From Citrobacter sp. FP75 (GTDB lineage: Bacteria > Pseudomonadota > Gammaproteobacteria > Enterobacterales > Enterobacteriaceae), in assembly GCF_018342065.1 (NCBI RefSeq), contig NZ_JAFDOE010000009.1:62250-126249 (forward strand): a stretch of DNA of 64,000 bases, given 5' to 3'. Positions 50,346-59,871 of this stretch are shown here, one piece after another. Position 1 is the first letter of the stretch, and each line of letters begins with the position of its first letter. Both the position numbers and the translations under genes were made by a program. A model generated the notes under the pieces. The model ran no database searches and was not told the origin of the DNA. It saw only the letters and a list, made by a program, of their open reading frames with translations.

Positions 50346-51566
50346 ATGCAAACAACAGCTCTGAGATTATATGGCAAACGCGATCTGCGTCTGGAAACCT
50401 TCGACCTTCCTGAAATGCAGGACGATGAAATTCTGGCCTCGGTCGTCACTGACAGCCTGTGCCTCTCTTCCTGGAAAGAGGCGAATCAGGGTGAGAACCA
50501 CAAAAAGGTGCCGGACGATGTGGCAACCAACCCGATTATCATCGGCCACGAGTTTTGCGGCGATATTATTGCCGTGGGGAAAAAATGGCAGCATAAGTTT
50601 CAGCCCGGCCAGCGCTATGTCATTCAGGCCAACCTGCAACTGCCGGATCGCCCCGACTGCCCGGGATACTCCTTCCCGTGGGTGGGCGGTGAAGCCACCC
50701 ACGTCATCATTCCGAATGAAGTGATGGCGCAGGATTGCCTGCTGGCCTACGAAGGTGAAACCTATTTTGAAGGCTCGCTGGTTGAGCCGCTGTCCTGCGT
50801 GATTGGCGCATTCAATGCCAACTATCACCTGCAGGAAGGCACCTATAACCATAAGATGGGTATTCGTCCGCAGGGGCGTACGCTGATCCTCGGCGGAACC
50901 GGGCCGATGGGGCTGCTGGCGATCGACTACGCGCTGCATGGTCCGGTTAACCCGGCGCTGCTGGTAGTAACCGACACCAACAACGATAAGCTGAGCTATG
51001 CCCGCAAGCATTATCCCTCAGAACCACAAACGTTGATCCATTATATCCACGGCCAGGATGCCGCTTACGACACGCTGATGGCGCTGAGCGGCGGTCACGG
51101 ATTTGACGACATCTTTGTGTTTGTGCCAAACGAAGAACTGGTCACGCTGGCCTCTTCTCTGCTGGCTGCCGATGGCTGCATGAACTTCTTTGCCGGTCCG
51201 CAGGATAAGCAGTTCAGCGCACCGATTAACTTCTACGATGTGCACTATGCCTTTACCCATTACGTGGGAACATCTGGCGGTAATACCGACGATATGCGCA
51301 CGGCGGTAAAACTGATTGAAGACAAGAAAGTCCAGGCGGCAAAAGTGGTGACGCACATCCTGGGACTGAATGCGGCAGGTGAAACAACGCTGGAACTGCC
51401 TCACGTCGGTGGTGGGAAAAAACTGGTGTACACCGGTAAAGCACTGCCGTTAACCGCACTCACACAGATTGACGATCCTGAACTGCGCGACATCCTGGGA
51501 CGTCATCAGGGGATCTGGTCGCAGGAAGCCGAACACTACGTATTGTCTCACGCCGGGGAGATTTAA
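50346..51566 (+). CDS. sorE: L-sorbose-1-phosphate reductase SorE
   Basis: A 406-residue zinc-type medium-chain dehydrogenase reducing L-sorbose-1-phosphate to D-glucitol-6-phosphate. Visible are the catalytic-zinc GHEFCGDIIAVG motif near residue 68, the nucleotide-binding LILGGTGPMGLLAIDYA near residue 183 and the GGGKKLVYTGK C-terminal block. I chose the ATG at 50346 since GAGGTGG upstream is the ribosome site; the GTG at 50337 lies inside it. Together with SorD it turns sorbose-1-phosphate into fructose-6-phosphate. Confidence 0.94.
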   Translation: MQTTALRLYGKRDLRLETFDLPEMQDDEILASVVTDSLCLSSWKEANQGENHKKVPDDVATNPIIIGHEFCGDIIAVGKKWQHKFQPGQRYVIQANLQLPDRPDCPGYSFPWVGGEATHVIIPNEVMAQDCLLAYEGETYFEGSLVEPLSCVIGAFNANYHLQEGTYNHKMGIRPQGRTLILGGTGPMGLLAIDYALHGPVNPALLVVTDTNNDKLSYARKHYPSEPQTLIHYIHGQDAAYDTLMALSGGHGFDDIFVFVPNEELVTLASSLLAADGCMNFFAGPQDKQFSAPINFYDVHYAFTHYVGTSGGNTDDMRTAVKLIEDKKVQAAKVVTHILGLNAAGETTLELPHVGGGKKLVYTGKALPLTALTQIDDPELRDILGRHQGIWSQEAEHYVLSHAGEI

Positions 51567-51567
51567 C

Positions 51568-52380
51568 ATGATTAATCGCGACACCCAACTGTGCATGTCG
51601 CTGGCCGGTCGCCCCGGCAACTTCGGCACGCGTTTTCACAACTATCTGTATGAAAAGTTAGGATTAAATTTTATCTACAAAGCCTTCACCACGCAGGATA
51701 TTGAGGCCGCGGTGAAAGGCGTGCGGGCGTTAGGCATCCGCGGCTGCGCGGTATCCATGCCGTTTAAAGAAAGCTGCATGCCGTTTCTGGACGCCATCGA
51801 TCCGTCCGCAAAAGTCATTGATTCCGTCAACACCATCGTGAATGACAACGGCACGCTGACGGGATTTAACACCGACTATATTGCAGTAAAAGCCCTGATT
51901 GCCAGCCACCAGCTCAATAGCAGCGCGCGCGTCATGATCCGCGGCAGCGGTGGGATGGGCAAAGCGGTCATCGCCGCATTTCGCGATGCCGGTTTTCGTG
52001 ATGTGATCGTCGCCGCCCGTAATCGGGAAAGCGGCCCTGCGCTGGCAAAACAGTACGGTTTCCAGTGGCAGCCGCAGCCAGAAGGGATTACCTGCGATAT
52101 TCTGGTCAATGTGACGCCCGTCGGCATGGCGGGCGGTAAAGAGGGCGATGAACAGGCCTACAGCGAAACAATGGTCGCCGCCGCCAGCGTGGTATTTGAC
52201 GTGGTCGCCCTACCAGCAGAAACACCGGTGATTAAGCTGGCGCAGACGCTGGGTAAAAAGACCCTCAGCGGCGCAGAGGTGATTGCTTTACAGGCCGTGG
52301 AGCAGTTCGCCCTGTACACCGGCGTACGCCCGGATAACGCGCTGATTGCCGAAGCCGCAGATTTTGCACGGGCGGGGTAA
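51568..52380 (+). CDS. Shikimate dehydrogenase-like protein (SdhL/HI0607 type)
   Basis: A 270-residue AroE-superfamily protein very like Haemophilus HI0607 (SdhL) as I recall it. The AroE catalytic pair is conserved as Lys67 in VSMPFKESC and Asp103 in GFNTDYIA. The NADP-binding glycine loop is RGSGGMGKAV near residue 124, with AARNRES as the cofactor-2'-phosphate region. The ATG at 51568 is one base after the sorE stop codon, so it is in the sor operon, though the canonical sor operon ends at sorE. Its true substrate is unknown; HI0607-type enzymes oxidise shikimate only slowly. A role in sorbose use is possible but unproven. Confidence 0.88.
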   Translation: MINRDTQLCMSLAGRPGNFGTRFHNYLYEKLGLNFIYKAFTTQDIEAAVKGVRALGIRGCAVSMPFKESCMPFLDAIDPSAKVIDSVNTIVNDNGTLTGFNTDYIAVKALIASHQLNSSARVMIRGSGGMGKAVIAAFRDAGFRDVIVAARNRESGPALAKQYGFQWQPQPEGITCDILVNVTPVGMAGGKEGDEQAYSETMVAAASVVFDVVALPAETPVIKLAQTLGKKTLSGAEVIALQAVEQFALYTGVRPDNALIAEAADFARAG

Positions 52381-52393
52381 AGAAGCAGGAACA

Positions 52394-52416
52394 GAGCGCC
52401 GGGGATGGGCGCTCTA
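52394..52416 (+). terminator. Possible terminator of the sor operon
   Basis: AGAGCGCC GGGGAT GGGCGCTCT (with one slipped pair) lies 14 bases past the last sor-operon gene. No T run follows, so it may act only as a 3' stabiliser. Confidence 0.5.
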
Positions 52417-52626
52417 ATAACAATTAATCAGAAAATCAATCGCATCCCGAATTTCTGCCCTGTTTGCAGCCAGGTCTCCCACACAATTACCCATATTCTT
52501 CACAGGTATGCCTGTCATCATGTGCGTTGAAATCATCTTTCCACTCGATTTGATTATTAACATACTTGAAAGTAAGTTAACCCACTCGCCGGCATTTAGC
52601 GCATCGAAATAGCCTGAAGGTGAATA
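52414..52626 (-). pseudogene. Orphan 70-codon open stretch after the antitoxin gene
   Basis: Directly after the antitoxin stop codon, and in the same minus-strand frame, 70 sense codons run open to a TAG at 52414. The translation looks protein-like (for example GYFDALNAGEWVNLL, THMMTGIPVKNMGN and AEIRDAIDFLINCY) rather than random. The first ATG codons occur about 26 codons in, without a good ribosome site. It may be the 3' end of a decayed gene left when the toxin-antitoxin pair inserted, or a small gene. I do not recognise the family. Confidence 0.4.
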
Positions 52627-52944
52627 TCAGCCAAACTTCACTTTCAGCGTCCCTGGCATATTGCCCTCTTTCCCGACAACAATCTCTACATCACGGCCCA
52701 GTTTCACCAGACATTCGAGCATCTTTGCTTCGCTGATACCGCGAAACTGACCGCGTAGCAGGTTGGAAAGTTTAGGCTGTGTCATTCCCAGTAACTGCGC
52801 GGCCTGCTGCTGCGTTAACCCTTTGCGTTGCAAAATCTCACCAATCACCATTGCCAGTTGCGCTTTCAGCTGCATCTGTTCGGCGTCATACGCGCCTAAA
52901 TCGGCGTAGACATTACCGCTACTGGCTTCCACTTCATTTGACAT
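52627..52944 (-). CDS. HigA-type antitoxin, XRE family
   Basis: A 105-residue helix-turn-helix protein of the HigA2/XRE-like antitoxin group. The HTH is visible in LQRKGLTQQQAAQLLGMTQPKLSNLLRGQF (about residues 45-74). The N terminus is likely disordered and the C terminus ends VKFG. The ATG at 52944 overlaps the end of the upstream toxin gene by 11 bases. It should neutralise the toxin and repress the pair through a palindrome upstream. Confidence 0.85.
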   Translation of the reverse strand: MSNEVEASSGNVYADLGAYDAEQMQLKAQLAMVIGEILQRKGLTQQQAAQLLGMTQPKLSNLLRGQFRGISEAKMLECLVKLGRDVEIVVGKEGNMPGTLKVKFG

Positions 52945-53293
52945 ATCCACTCTCCTGCGCATGGCGCTGTGCAGCCTTGAGCCGCTGATAAATCAGGTCA
53001 ATTTCAGGTTTCGGGGTTGCCTTCCCGGAAACGGACTTCTTCTGAAAAACATGGAGAACATAAACCGCATTTTTCAACTGGATGGTGTAAACCGCTCGCC
53101 AGGCGTTGCCGTGATAATCCTCAACGACTTCCAGAACCCTCGCGCCACCAAATCCTTTTAATGATTTAGTCTGCGAATGCTGTTTACCCTGCTGTGCAAG
53201 CCAAAGAGCAAATCCAAACGTATCCCGAACATGTTCTGGCATTGCAAGCAGGTCTTTTCTGGCCTGCCCAATCCAGTAAAGTGGTTTCGTCAT
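52934..53293 (-). CDS. RelE/HigB-type toxin (Gp49-like family)
   Basis: A 119-residue basic protein of the phage-derived Gp49-like/HigB toxin family, probably a ribosome-dependent mRNA interferase. Family pattern: KPLYWIGQARKDLLAMPEHVRD at the N terminus, then GFGGARVLEVVEDYHGNAWRAVYTIQ and VYVLHVFQKKS. The toxin-first order is typical of higBA. AAGGAGAAAGG stands just before the ATG. It lies between the sor locus and pepE, a junction that is simple in E. coli K-12. Confidence 0.87.
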   Translation of the reverse strand: MTKPLYWIGQARKDLLAMPEHVRDTFGFALWLAQQGKQHSQTKSLKGFGGARVLEVVEDYHGNAWRAVYTIQLKNAVYVLHVFQKKSVSGKATPKPEIDLIYQRLKAAQRHAQESGYVK

Positions 53294-53306
53294 CCTTTCT
53301 CCTTGA

Positions 53307-53326
53307 TTATATCCATTTGGGTATAA
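53307..53326. promoter_or_regulatory. Candidate operator of the toxin-antitoxin pair
   Basis: The imperfect palindrome TTATATCCATTTGGGTATAA lies 14-33 bases upstream of the toxin start codon, overlapping the expected promoter. This is the usual place for autoregulation by a HigA-type antitoxin. Confidence 0.55.
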
Positions 53327-53506
53327 AGCACCATTACCAAACAGAAGAATAAATCAACAATCTCGCTTTCAGCCGAAATAAAACGTCAGTCTGCGAGGCG
53401 CTTTCCAGAACCTCACTTCCAACATCGTGAGCCATATCAGTGAGGCGTTAGACTGATAGTGATAGCATTACCGCGGTTTGTAATTTTCTGATTACATGGA
53501 GAAATG

Positions 53507-54196
53507 ATGGAACTGCTTTTATTGAGTAACTCGACGCTGCCGGGCAAAGGCTGGATGGAACACGCGCTGCCGCTGATTGCTGAACAACTGAATGGTCGCC
53601 GCACGGCGGTGTTTATTCCGTTTGCAGGCGTGACGCAAACCTGGGATGAGTACACGGCGAAAACGGCTGCCATCTTTGCGCCAATGGGCGTCAACGTTAC
53701 CGGCATTCATACCGTTGCCGATCCGATTGCTGCGATTGAAAACGCAGAGCTGGTGATTGTCGGCGGGGGTAACACCTTTCAGTTGCTGAAAGAAAGCCGC
53801 GAGCGCGGGCTGCTGGCCCCGATCGTGGATGTCGTCAAACGCGGTGCGCTATACATCGGCTGGAGCGCGGGTTCCAACCTCGCCTGCCAGACCATCCGCA
53901 CCACTAACGACATGCCGATTGTCGATCCAAAAGGCTTTGATGCCCTGGGTCTGTTCCCACTGCAGATTAACCCGCACTTCACCAACGCGCTGCCGGAAGG
54001 CCACAAAGGCGAAACGCGTGAACAGCGTATTCGCGAGCTGCTGGTGGTTGCGCCAGAGCTGACGGTGATTGGCTTGCCGGAAGGCAACTGGATTAAAGTG
54101 AGTAACGGTCAGGCGGTTCTTGGCGGCCCAAACACCACATACGTGTTCAAGGCCGGTGAAGAAGCCGTTGCCGTTGAGGCGGGTCACTGCTTTTAA
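53507..54196 (+). CDS. pepE: Alpha-aspartyl dipeptidase PepE
   Basis: A 229-residue cytoplasmic serine peptidase (S51) that hydrolyses dipeptides with N-terminal aspartate. The nucleophile serine lies in the elbow YIGWSAGSN near residue 120, with the acid and histidine region following at [21 protein letters not shown] used the second of two adjacent ATGs (53507), giving the E. coli length. It is convergent with yjbB. Confidence 0.96.
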   Translation: MELLLLSNSTLPGKGWMEHALPLIAEQLNGRRTAVFIPFAGVTQTWDEYTAKTAAIFAPMGVNVTGIHTVADPIAAIENAELVIVGGGNTFQLLKESRERGLLAPIVDVVKRGALYIGWSAGSNLACQTIRTTNDMPIVDPKGFDALGLFPLQINPHFTNALPEGHKGETREQRIRELLVVAPELTVIGLPEGNWIKVSNGQAVLGGPNTTYVFKAGEEAVAVEAGHCF

Positions 54197-54207
54197 GTAA
54201 CATCCTG

Positions 54208-54243
54208 TACAGTGCCCGATGAGCTATACCATCAGGCACTGTA
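54208..54243. terminator. Bidirectional hairpin between pepE and yjbB
   Basis: ACAGTGCCCGATG/ATCAGGCACTGT is a long, strong stem about 12 bases past the pepE stop codon and just before the yjbB stop codon. It probably serves both convergent genes. Confidence 0.75.
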
Positions 54244-54248
54244 TCTAA

Positions 54249-55880
54249 TTAATAATCATCACGTTCGTCGTCTTCATCCGGCTGTTCCAGTACGCTGTAG
54301 GCCACGGAGCAAAACAGCGAGTTCAGACGCTGCATATCGCCCAGTAGCGCGAGGTGCAGGGAACTGGTCTCAATGCTCTGCACGTTCTGCTGATGCAGAC
54401 GGTCAACGTGCGCATGCGAATAACGACGGTTAAGAATGCGAAAGCGGTGTTTACTACGACGCAGGCGGCGGGCGCTGGTCACGTCACCGGAGAAGAATAC
54501 CGACATCGCCAGCTGCAGATTACTGAGCAGCAGATCGTAAAGCGCATCCAGTTCCTTCAGACCTTCCAGAGAAAATGCCCGACGCGCAGCCAATGACTTA
54601 TCGGCAATCTCGCTCCCCATACGCTCGACAATATCAGAAGCCTGTTCGAGGTTGAGCGACATTTCGATAATCTCCGCCCAGCGACGTGACTCCTCTTCCG
54701 CCAGTTCATCCTTTGGCATCCGCGCCAGATAGAGCTTGATCGCCGTGTACAGCACGTTGATATCGTCCGCCATCCTGCGCAGCTCTTTCTCTTCGCGCGG
54801 TTCGCCGTGCATCACCTTCTTCAACCCTTCCATCATCTGTTCCATAGCGTCGCCAATACGCAGGGCTTCACGGGCAGCATTCGCCAGCGCGAGTGTCGGC
54901 GTATCCAGCGCGCTGACGTCCAGATGCTTGGGTTTCAGGTGAGCGTCCAGTTCCGGTTCATCGCGGATGATGCGTTTACAAAAACGCGCCATTGGCTCAG
55001 CGAACGGCACCATCGCCACGCAGCGCACCAGGTTGTAGAACACGTGGAAGTAGATAACCAACTCGGATTTTGGCAGCGGCAGTTCATCCATCAGATTCGC
55101 CAGCGGATGCACGAAAGGCAGAATGACCAGGCTACCCACCAGCTTAAACAGCAGGCTGCCGAGCGCCACACGACGGGCGGCGGCGTTAGCGGCGCTGTTG
55201 TTGATCATCGCCAGCAGGCCGGAACCGAGGTTGGCGCCAATCACCAGGCACAGCGCCACCGGGAACGAGATAATGCCCGCAGCGGTCAGGGTGGCCGTCA
55301 GCAGGACCGCCGCCAGGCTGGAGTAGCTGATAATCGCAAACATGGCGCCAATCAGCGCATCTAGCATGATATCGCCAGTGAGCGAGGCGAAAATCACCTG
55401 TACGCCGTTAGCCTGGGTGATGGGCGTTACCGCCTGCACGATCAGCTCCAGCGCCAGTAAAATCAACCCCAGCCCAATACCGACCCGCCCCAGTTGCCCA
55501 ACGCGGGATTGCTTACGACCGAGAAAGAAGATCACGCCGATAAAAATCAGCAGTGGCGACAGCCAGGAGAGATCGAAGGTCAGGATACGCGCCATCAGCG
55601 CAGTCCCCACGTCGGCGCCGAGCACAATCACCAGCGCAGGGGTAAGTGCAACCAGATCCTGCGCGACAAACGAGGTGACCAGCATGGTGGTGGCGTTGCT
55701 GCTTTGTACCAGAGCAGTTACGCCGATACCGGCACAGAAGGCGAGTGGTTTCTTTTCAACACTACGGCTGAGCACTGTGCGTAAGCGAGCGCCGAAGACA
55801 CGCATCACGCCAGTACGCACAATATGCGTACCCCAAACCAGCATAGCCACGGCAGAAAGCAGGTGTAGCAACGTTAACAC
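54249..55880 (-). CDS. yjbB: Na+/phosphate cotransporter-like protein YjbB
   Basis: A 543-residue inner-membrane protein. The N-terminal about 300 residues hold two repeated Na/Pi-cotransporter units with the typical LVQSSNATTMLVTSF and SYSSLAAVLLTATL motifs. The C-terminal about 200 residues are a cytoplasmic helical PhoU-like domain. In E. coli, overproduction promotes phosphate export; its normal role is less certain. It follows metH in the same direction after a 110-bp gap. Confidence 0.94.
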   Translation of the reverse strand: MLTLLHLLSAVAMLVWGTHIVRTGVMRVFGARLRTVLSRSVEKKPLAFCAGIGVTALVQSSNATTMLVTSFVAQDLVALTPALVIVLGADVGTALMARILTFDLSWLSPLLIFIGVIFFLGRKQSRVGQLGRVGIGLGLILLALELIVQAVTPITQANGVQVIFASLTGDIMLDALIGAMFAIISYSSLAAVLLTATLTAAGIISFPVALCLVIGANLGSGLLAMINNSAANAAARRVALGSLLFKLVGSLVILPFVHPLANLMDELPLPKSELVIYFHVFYNLVRCVAMVPFAEPMARFCKRIIRDEPELDAHLKPKHLDVSALDTPTLALANAAREALRIGDAMEQMMEGLKKVMHGEPREEKELRRMADDINVLYTAIKLYLARMPKDELAEEESRRWAEIIEMSLNLEQASDIVERMGSEIADKSLAARRAFSLEGLKELDALYDLLLSNLQLAMSVFFSGDVTSARRLRRSKHRFRILNRRYSHAHVDRLHQQNVQSIETSSLHLALLGDMQRLNSLFCSVAYSVLEQPDEDDERDDY

Positions 55881-55933
55881 GGCTTCTCCTTATTATCGTT
55901 TTCTCATCAGTATACGGGGTTAAACGTAATAAA

Positions 55934-55963
55934 GAGACAGAGCACTCATTGAGTGCCCTGTTT
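55934..55963 (-). terminator. Hairpin downstream of metH
   Basis: CAGGGCACTCAATGAGTGCTCTG read on the minus strand has an 8-bp stem and lies about 30 bases past the metH stop codon. The tail is only partly T-rich, so it is a moderate terminator candidate. Confidence 0.5.
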
Positions 55964-55992
55964 GTTGTAAAGAAAGATGACAGTTTTGTGAA

Positions 55993-58900
55993 TCAGTCGG
56001 CGTCGTACCCCAGATTAGGGGCTAACCAGCGTTCGACTTCCGCCACGCTCATCCCTTTACGGAAGGCGTAATCTTCAACCTGATCGCGCTGGATTTGTGC
56101 CACCGCGTAATACTTGCTGTCCGGATGACTGAAGTACCAGCCGGAAACCGACGCGCCAGGCCACATAGCGAAGGATTCCGTGAGCTTCATGCCGGTATGC
56201 GTTTCTACATCCAGCAGTTCCCAGATAGTCGCCTTCTCGGTGTGTTCAGGGCATGCCGGGTAGCCCGGTGCCGGGCGAATCCCCTGGTAGTTTTCGCGGA
56301 TCAGCTCCTCGTTGCTGAGATTTTCATTCGCCGCATAGCCCCAGTAGACTTTACGCACCCGCTCATGCAGATATTCAGCGAACGCTTCCGCCAGACGATC
56401 GGAGATCGCTTTCACCATGATTTTATTGTAATCATCGTGCTGCGCATCAAACGCGTCGGCCAGCGTATCTTCTTCCAGACCGCCGGTGACGGCGAAGGCA
56501 CCAATGTAGTCCGCTTTTCCGGAGGTTTTCGGCGCCACAAAGTCGGACAGGCAGTAGTTCGCAAAACCGACCTTCTCCGTCTGCTGACGCAGGTGGTGGC
56601 TCACGGTCAGAACGTGCGTACGGGTTTCATCACGGTAGATCTCGATGTCGTCGCCGACGCGGTTAGCCGGGAACAAACCAACCACACCACGTGGGTTCAG
56701 GGTTTTCTCGGCGCTCAATTTGTCCAGCATGTCGTTGGCATCTTTGAACAGACGTTTAGCCTCTTCACCCACCACTTCATCTTCCAGAATGCGTGGATAC
56801 TTGCCAGCCAGCGACCAGGTCATAAAGAACGGCGTCCAGTCGATGTAATTACGCAGAGTTTCGATGCTGGCTTCAACTTCCTGCACGCCCAGACGGTGCG
56901 CCACTGGCGGGGTATAGTTTTCCCAGTCGAAGGCCAGATCGTTATCACGCGCGGCCTCCAGCGTCACCGGCGGAGTACGGGGTTTTTTACGCGCATGCTG
57001 GATACGTACGGTTTCGTACTCTTTGCGCATGCGGGCCACAAAATCATCGTGCTGGGTATCAGACAGCAGCGCAGCGACCACGCCCACGGTGCGCGAGGCG
57101 TTCTGCACGTAGACCGTCGGACCACTGTAATTTTGCTCGATTTTCACCGCGGTATGCGCTTTCGAGGTCGTCGCTCCGCCAATCAGCAGCGGAATGGTGA
57201 AGCCCTGGCGCTCCATCTCTTTCGCCACGTTGACCATTTCATCCAGCGACGGGGTAATCAGACCAGAAAGGCCAATCAGGTCAGCATTCACTTCGCGCGC
57301 GGTTCGCAGGATTTTCTCCGCCGGCACCATCACGCCAAGATCGATAATTTCGTAGTTGTTACACTGCAGCACCACGCCAACGATGTTTTTGCCGATGTCG
57401 TGTACGTCGCCTTTCACGGTGGCGATAACCATTTTGCCGTTGCTGGAGCCTTTCTCTTTGCTGGCTTCAATGTACGGTTCGAGGTAGGCCACCGCCTGCT
57501 TCATCACACGGGCGGATTTCACCACCTGCGGCAGGAACATTTTGCCTTCGCTGAACAGGTCGCCGACCACGTTCATACCGTCCATCAGCGGGCCCTCAAT
57601 CACCTCAATCGGGCGCGCAGCCTGCTGGCGAGCTTCTTCGGTATCCAGCTCAATAAATTCGGTAATGCCTTTTACCAGCGAGTATTCGAGGCGTTTTTTC
57701 ACGTCCCAGCTGCGCCATTCCGCCATCTGGGCGTTAGCGGTGTCGTCAGTTTTACTGCCGCGATATTTCTCCGCCAGCGCCAGCAAACGCTCGGTGCCAT
57801 CGTCACGACGGTTGAGGATCACGTCTTCGACCGCATCGCGCAGTTCGGCAGGCAGATCGTCGTAAATCGCCAACTGGCCTGCGTTAACAATCCCCATGTC
57901 CATGCCGTTGCGAATGGCGTAGTAGAGGAATACCGCGTGAATGGCTTCACGCACCGGATCGTTGCCACGGAACGAGAACGAGACGTTGGAGACGCCGCCG
58001 GAGATCAGCGCATGCGGCAGTTCGCGTTTGATGTCTTCACAGGCGCCGATAAAATCCTGTGCGTAGTTGTTGTGCTCATCAATGCCGGTCGCAACAGCAA
58101 AAATGTTCGGGTCGAAGATGATGTCTTCCGGCGGGAAGCCCACCTCTTCGGTAAGAATTTTGTATGCCCGGCGGCAAATCTCAATTTTGCGCGCACGGGT
58201 ATCAGCCTGACCCTGTTCATCGAAGGCCATCACCACCACGGCAGCGCCGTAGCGACGTACCAGTTTGGCGTGGTGGATAAACGGCTCAACGCCCTCTTTC
58301 ATCGAAATGGAGTTAACGATGCCTTTACCCTGAATGCACTTCAGCCCTTTTTCGATGACCTCCCATTTTGAGGAGTCGATCATGATCGGCACGCGGGCGA
58401 TGTCCGGCTCACCGGCAATCAGGTTGAGGAAACGCACCATCGCCGCTTCGGCGTCGAGCATCCCCTCATCCATGTTGATATCGATAATCTGCGCGCCGCT
58501 TTCCACCTGCTGGCGGGCAACATCCAGCGCTTCGCTGTATTTTTCTTCTTTAATCAGTCGCTTGAACTTCGCTGAGCCGGTGACGTTGGTACGTTCACCG
58601 ACGTTAACAAACAGGCTGTCGTCGCCGATGTTCAGCGGTTCCAAACCAGAAAGACGGCAGGCCACCGGGAGTTCCGGCAGTTGACGCGGCGGCAGACCGT
58701 CCACCGCTCGGGCCATCGCGGCGATATGTTCCGGCGTGGTACCGCAGCAGCCGCCGACGATATTCAGGAACCCCGCTTGCGCCCATTCACGGATTTGCTT
58801 CGCCATGGTGTCCGCGTCGAGGTCGTATTCACCAAAAGCGTTTGGCAAACCGGCGTTCGGGTGCGCGGTGACATAGCAATCGGCAATGCGCGACAGTTCC

Positions 58901-59676
58901 TGTACGTACTGACGCAGTTCGTCAGGGCCTAACGCACAGTTAAGACCGAATGTCAGCGCGTCGGCATGACGTAGTGCGTTATAGAAGGCTTCGGTGGTCT
59001 GGCCGGAGAGCGTACGTCCGGAAGCATCGGTGATGGTGCCGGAGATCATAATCGGCAGTTCAACGCCCAGTGCTTCAAATTCAGTTTTTACCGCAAAAAT
59101 GGCGGCTTTGGCGTTCAACGTGTCAAAAACAGTTTCGATCAGGATCAGGTCGCTACCACCTTCCACCAGCGCCCTGGTGGATTCGCGGTACGCCGCCACC
59201 AACTGATCAAAGGTAATGTTACGGTAGGCAGGGTCGTTGACATCCGGTGAGATAGACGCGGTGCGGTTAGTCGGGCCAAGAACGCCCGCGACATAGCGCG
59301 GTTTGTTCGGCGTACGTGCCGTCCATTCGTCGGCGCAGGCGCGCGCCAGTTTTGCCGCTGCAAAGTTGATTTCCGCCGACAGGGATTCCATCTGGTAATC
59401 CGCCATGGCGATGGTCGTTGAGTTGAAGGTATTGGTTTCGATGATATCCGCGCCGGCTTCAAAGTAGGCGTTATGAATCGCGGTAATCACCTCCGGCTTG
59501 CTCAGCACCAGCAGGTCGTTATTGCCTTTCAGATCGCTCGGCCAGTCGGCAAAGCGTTGGCCGCGGAAATCTTCTTCACTCAGACGATAACTCTGGATCA
59601 TGGTGCCCATACCGCCGTCCAGCACCAGAATACGTTCTTTTAACTGCTGACGTAATTGTTCAACTTTGCTGCTCAC
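55993..59676 (-). CDS. metH: Cobalamin-dependent methionine synthase MetH
   Basis: A 1227-residue modular enzyme transferring methyl from methyltetrahydrofolate to homocysteine through methylcobalamin. Modules in order: homocysteine domain (start to about 350, with the zinc ligands in GLNCALG and VGGCCGTTP), pterin domain ([16 protein letters not shown] on), the cobalamin domain with its ligand histidine in [12 protein letters not shown], and the AdoMet reactivation domain with [13 protein letters not shown] chose the GTG at 59676 because GGGAG lies five bases upstream and the length equals E. coli MetH; the open frame to 59691 begins with TTG. Confidence 0.98.
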   Translation of the reverse strand: MSSKVEQLRQQLKERILVLDGGMGTMIQSYRLSEEDFRGQRFADWPSDLKGNNDLLVLSKPEVITAIHNAYFEAGADIIETNTFNSTTIAMADYQMESLSAEINFAAAKLARACADEWTARTPNKPRYVAGVLGPTNRTASISPDVNDPAYRNITFDQLVAAYRESTRALVEGGSDLILIETVFDTLNAKAAIFAVKTEFEALGVELPIMISGTITDASGRTLSGQTTEAFYNALRHADALTFGLNCALGPDELRQYVQELSRIADCYVTAHPNAGLPNAFGEYDLDADTMAKQIREWAQAGFLNIVGGCCGTTPEHIAAMARAVDGLPPRQLPELPVACRLSGLEPLNIGDDSLFVNVGERTNVTGSAKFKRLIKEEKYSEALDVARQQVESGAQIIDINMDEGMLDAEAAMVRFLNLIAGEPDIARVPIMIDSSKWEVIEKGLKCIQGKGIVNSISMKEGVEPFIHHAKLVRRYGAAVVVMAFDEQGQADTRARKIEICRRAYKILTEEVGFPPEDIIFDPNIFAVATGIDEHNNYAQDFIGACEDIKRELPHALISGGVSNVSFSFRGNDPVREAIHAVFLYYAIRNGMDMGIVNAGQLAIYDDLPAELRDAVEDVILNRRDDGTERLLALAEKYRGSKTDDTANAQMAEWRSWDVKKRLEYSLVKGITEFIELDTEEARQQAARPIEVIEGPLMDGMNVVGDLFSEGKMFLPQVVKSARVMKQAVAYLEPYIEASKEKGSSNGKMVIATVKGDVHDIGKNIVGVVLQCNNYEIIDLGVMVPAEKILRTAREVNADLIGLSGLITPSLDEMVNVAKEMERQGFTIPLLIGGATTSKAHTAVKIEQNYSGPTVYVQNASRTVGVVAALLSDTQHDDFVARMRKEYETVRIQHARKKPRTPPVTLEAARDNDLAFDWENYTPPVAHRLGVQEVEASIETLRNYIDWTPFFMTWSLAGKYPRILEDEVVGEEAKRLFKDANDMLDKLSAEKTLNPRGVVGLFPANRVGDDIEIYRDETRTHVLTVSHHLRQQTEKVGFANYCLSDFVAPKTSGKADYIGAFAVTGGLEEDTLADAFDAQHDDYNKIMVKAISDRLAEAFAEYLHERVRKVYWGYAANENLSNEELIRENYQGIRPAPGYPACPEHTEKATIWELLDVETHTGMKLTESFAMWPGASVSGWYFSHPDSKYYAVAQIQRDQVEDYAFRKGMSVAEVERWLAPNLGYDAD

Positions 59677-59770
59677 ACTCACTCCCGACAACGCTCAACC
59701 AGACCGAAAAAAGGCCAACAAAGCATACTGGCACAAACCAGAGAGGCGGAAAAGCAAACAACAACCAACA

Positions 59771-59783
59771 TGAGACATGTTCA
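59771..59783. promoter_or_regulatory. Candidate MetR site upstream of metH
   Basis: TGAGACATGTTCA matches the MetR consensus TGAANN(A/T)NNTTCA with one mismatch, about 95 bp upstream of metH. MetR activation of metH is known in E. coli. Only sequence similarity supports this site. Confidence 0.4.
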
Positions 59784-59834
59784 GCTTCACTCCTCCGATC
59801 AGTACAGGAATTCTTGCATTATAATCGAATAAAA

Positions 59835-59850
59835 CGAAAATGATTTCCAC
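59835..59850. promoter_or_regulatory. IclR autoregulatory operator
   Basis: CGAAAATGATTTCCAC contains the IclR half-site pair TGGAAATCATTTTCG (minus strand), close to the consensus TGGAAATNATTTCCA. It lies 22-37 bases before the iclR start codon. Confidence 0.75.
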
Positions 59851-59871
59851 GATACAGAAAAGGAGTCTGCC

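Noticed and set aside
56095-58371. 758-codon plus-strand open frame opposite metH
   Set aside because: It lies wholly inside the clearly conserved metH on the other strand. Composition (His, Phe, Arg rich) is that of a GC-rich antisense frame and there is no family pattern.
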